Assembly: GCA_030635405.1 (NCBI GenBank)
Contig: DAOVZA010000074.1
Coordinates: forward strand, 1-7,946
Reading direction: 5' to 3'
From: Desulfocapsa sp.
Lineage (GTDB): Bacteria > Desulfobacterota > Desulfobulbia > Desulfobulbales > Desulfocapsaceae
Length of the DNA: 7,946 nt
Made by a program: the position numbers and the translations under genes. Of the stretch, positions 7,089 to 7,946 are shown in pieces. Numbering within the stretch: position 1 is the first letter of the stretch; each line of letters opens with the position of its first letter. Below the pieces are notes generated by a model. That model saw only the letters and a list, made by a program, of their open reading frames with translations. It made no database searches and was not told the origin of the DNA.

Positions 7089-7199
7089 GCTGTAGTTTGT
7101 AAGCACAAATCTGTTTTATTGTTTACTGTTTTATGCTACAAGGCGTAGTTTTCTAATATATATCCTTCTCGTTAAATCTTTTTACAGCTTCAAATTATC

Positions 7200-7946
7200 A
7201 TGAATAATATACGAAACTTTTCCATTATTGCACATATCGACCACGGTAAATCCACCCTCGCTGATCGCATGATTCAACTTTGTGAACAGGTCAGTGATCG
7301 CGAATTTCAGGACCAGTTGCTCGACAACATGGATATAGAAAGAGAACGTGGAATCACTATCAAAAGTCAAACCATCTGCCTTCCATACCAAGCAAAAGAC
7401 GGTAAAGAGTACATCCTGAACCTTGTCGACACTCCTGGTCACGTTGATTTTAGCTATGAAGTTTCCCGTGCATTGAGCTCCTGTGAAGGTGCCCTGTTAC
7501 TCGTAGATGCAGCTCAAGGTGTTGAAGCTCAAACTCTTGCAAACTTGTATCTAGCAATGGAAAATGACCTTGAGATAATACCTGTCATTAATAAAATTGA
7601 TCTCCCTTCTGCTGAACCTGAAAAAGTTGCTGAGCAAATAGAAGAAGACTTAGGTCTTGATGGAGAACTCATTCAGCACTGTTCAGCTAAGACAGGAGTT
7701 GGAGTAGAAAATATTTTTGAAGCAATTGTTAAACATATACCTGCTCCTGAAGGTGATCCAAAGGCACCATTACAGGCATTAATTTTTGATGCCAATTACG
7801 ATCCTTTTCGTGGCACGATAATTTCAATCAAGATGGTTAACGGAACAATTAAAGCCGGAGACATCATCAGGTTTATGTCTACCAAATCTGAATACCGTGT
7901 TGAAGAAGTTGGCCTGTTCAGAGTAAAAAGAGAACCTGTCAAAAGC
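7200..7946 (+). CDS. lepA: Translation elongation factor 4 (LepA), N-terminal part, cut by window end
   Basis: LepA/EF4 is a ribosome-associated GTPase of the EF-G family, about 600 residues in full, that acts on translating or assembling ribosomes. The 249 codons present are in frame to the last base, so the gene continues outside the window. The GTPase signatures are all visible: G1 AHIDHGKST (11-19), the G2 threonine in ERERGITIK (47-55), G3 DTPGHVDF (77-84), G4 NKIDLP (131-136) and G5 SAKTGVG (162-168). The EF4-type switch segment [15 protein letters not shown] distinguishes it from EF-G and TypA. The segment after residue 190 ([16 protein letters not shown]) opens domain II, and GTIKAGD and MSTKSEY match LepA. 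The ATG at 7200 is fixed by homology and by an upstream in-frame stop at 7173; no Shine-Dalgarno-like purine run precedes it. It diverges from rpoH, and nothing in the sequence suggests a functional link with the minus-strand genes. Confidence 0.97.
   Translation, partial: MNNIRNFSIIAHIDHGKSTLADRMIQLCEQVSDREFQDQLLDNMDIERERGITIKSQTICLPYQAKDGKEYILNLVDTPGHVDFSYEVSRALSSCEGALLLVDAAQGVEAQTLANLYLAMENDLEIIPVINKIDLPSAEPEKVAEQIEEDLGLDGELIQHCSAKTGVGVENIFEAIVKHIPAPEGDPKAPLQALIFDANYDPFRGTIISIKMVNGTIKAGDIIRFMSTKSEYRVEEVGLFRVKREPVKS

Larger units (their letters stand above)
6874..7199. other. Divergent intergenic region between rpoH and lepA
   Basis: This 326-base AT-rich stretch has no convincing coding sequence on either strand. 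It holds the candidate promoters for the two diverging genes and a small dyad, listed separately. I see no tRNA, no recognisable riboswitch and no strong intrinsic terminator in it. The rpoH leader predicted from the candidate promoters is roughly 55-75 bases and the lepA leader about 105 bases. Confidence 0.7.

Noticed and set aside
7096..7109. TTTGT/ACAAA inverted repeat in the lepA leader
   Set aside because: The stem is only five AT-rich pairs around a four-base loop with no tail or position that suggests a function; it is expected by chance in this base composition.
7182..7442. An 86-codon minus-strand reading frame across the start of lepA
   Set aside because: It is antisense to the strongly conserved GTPase region of lepA and its translation shows no recognisable domain.

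Overview
The window is an AT-leaning bacterial chromosomal segment with five protein genes and no tRNA, rRNA, insertion sequence or CRISPR array that I can see. Four genes lie on the minus strand. A fifth gene, running off the right edge, diverges from them on the plus strand. A sigma-32 (RpoH) factor with a recognisable RpoH box, together with a proteobacterial-style GreA and LepA, points to a Proteobacteria/Desulfobacterota-like Gram-negative. The large signal-peptide protein with TPR repeats and an apparent outer-membrane barrel agrees with a two-membrane cell. A deltaproteobacterial (Desulfobacterota) origin is my inference and cannot be proven from this window.

Layout in the direction of minus-strand transcription (right to left): rpoH-like sigma factor (6873-5890), a DegT/DnrJ/EryC1/StrS sugar aminotransferase (5893-4712) that overlaps it by an ATGA junction, a 1325-residue TPR/beta-barrel protein (4662-685) 49 bases further on, and greA (612-127). 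A good intrinsic terminator sits between the TPR gene and greA. A candidate extended -10 promoter overlaps the TPR stop codon and would make greA a separately started transcript that must pass through that terminator. Beyond greA, bases 1-126 hold only a long AT-rich imperfect hairpin.

The 326-base divergent region (6874-7199) carries two overlapping candidate promoters for rpoH, a short perfect dyad upstream of them, and one candidate promoter for lepA. The lepA gene (elongation factor 4) starts at 7200 and is cut by the window end after 249 codons.

Functionally, the minus-strand unit joins a heat-shock-type sigma factor to two likely envelope genes: a nucleotide-sugar aminotransferase and a putative outer-membrane exporter of the PgaA/BcsC/PelB architecture. 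GreA and LepA are housekeeping factors of transcription and translation. The most interesting points are the unassigned TPR-barrel protein and its pairing with the aminotransferase behind a sigma factor, and the attenuator-like greA leader. I see no clear sign of a wholly new defence or mobile system here.
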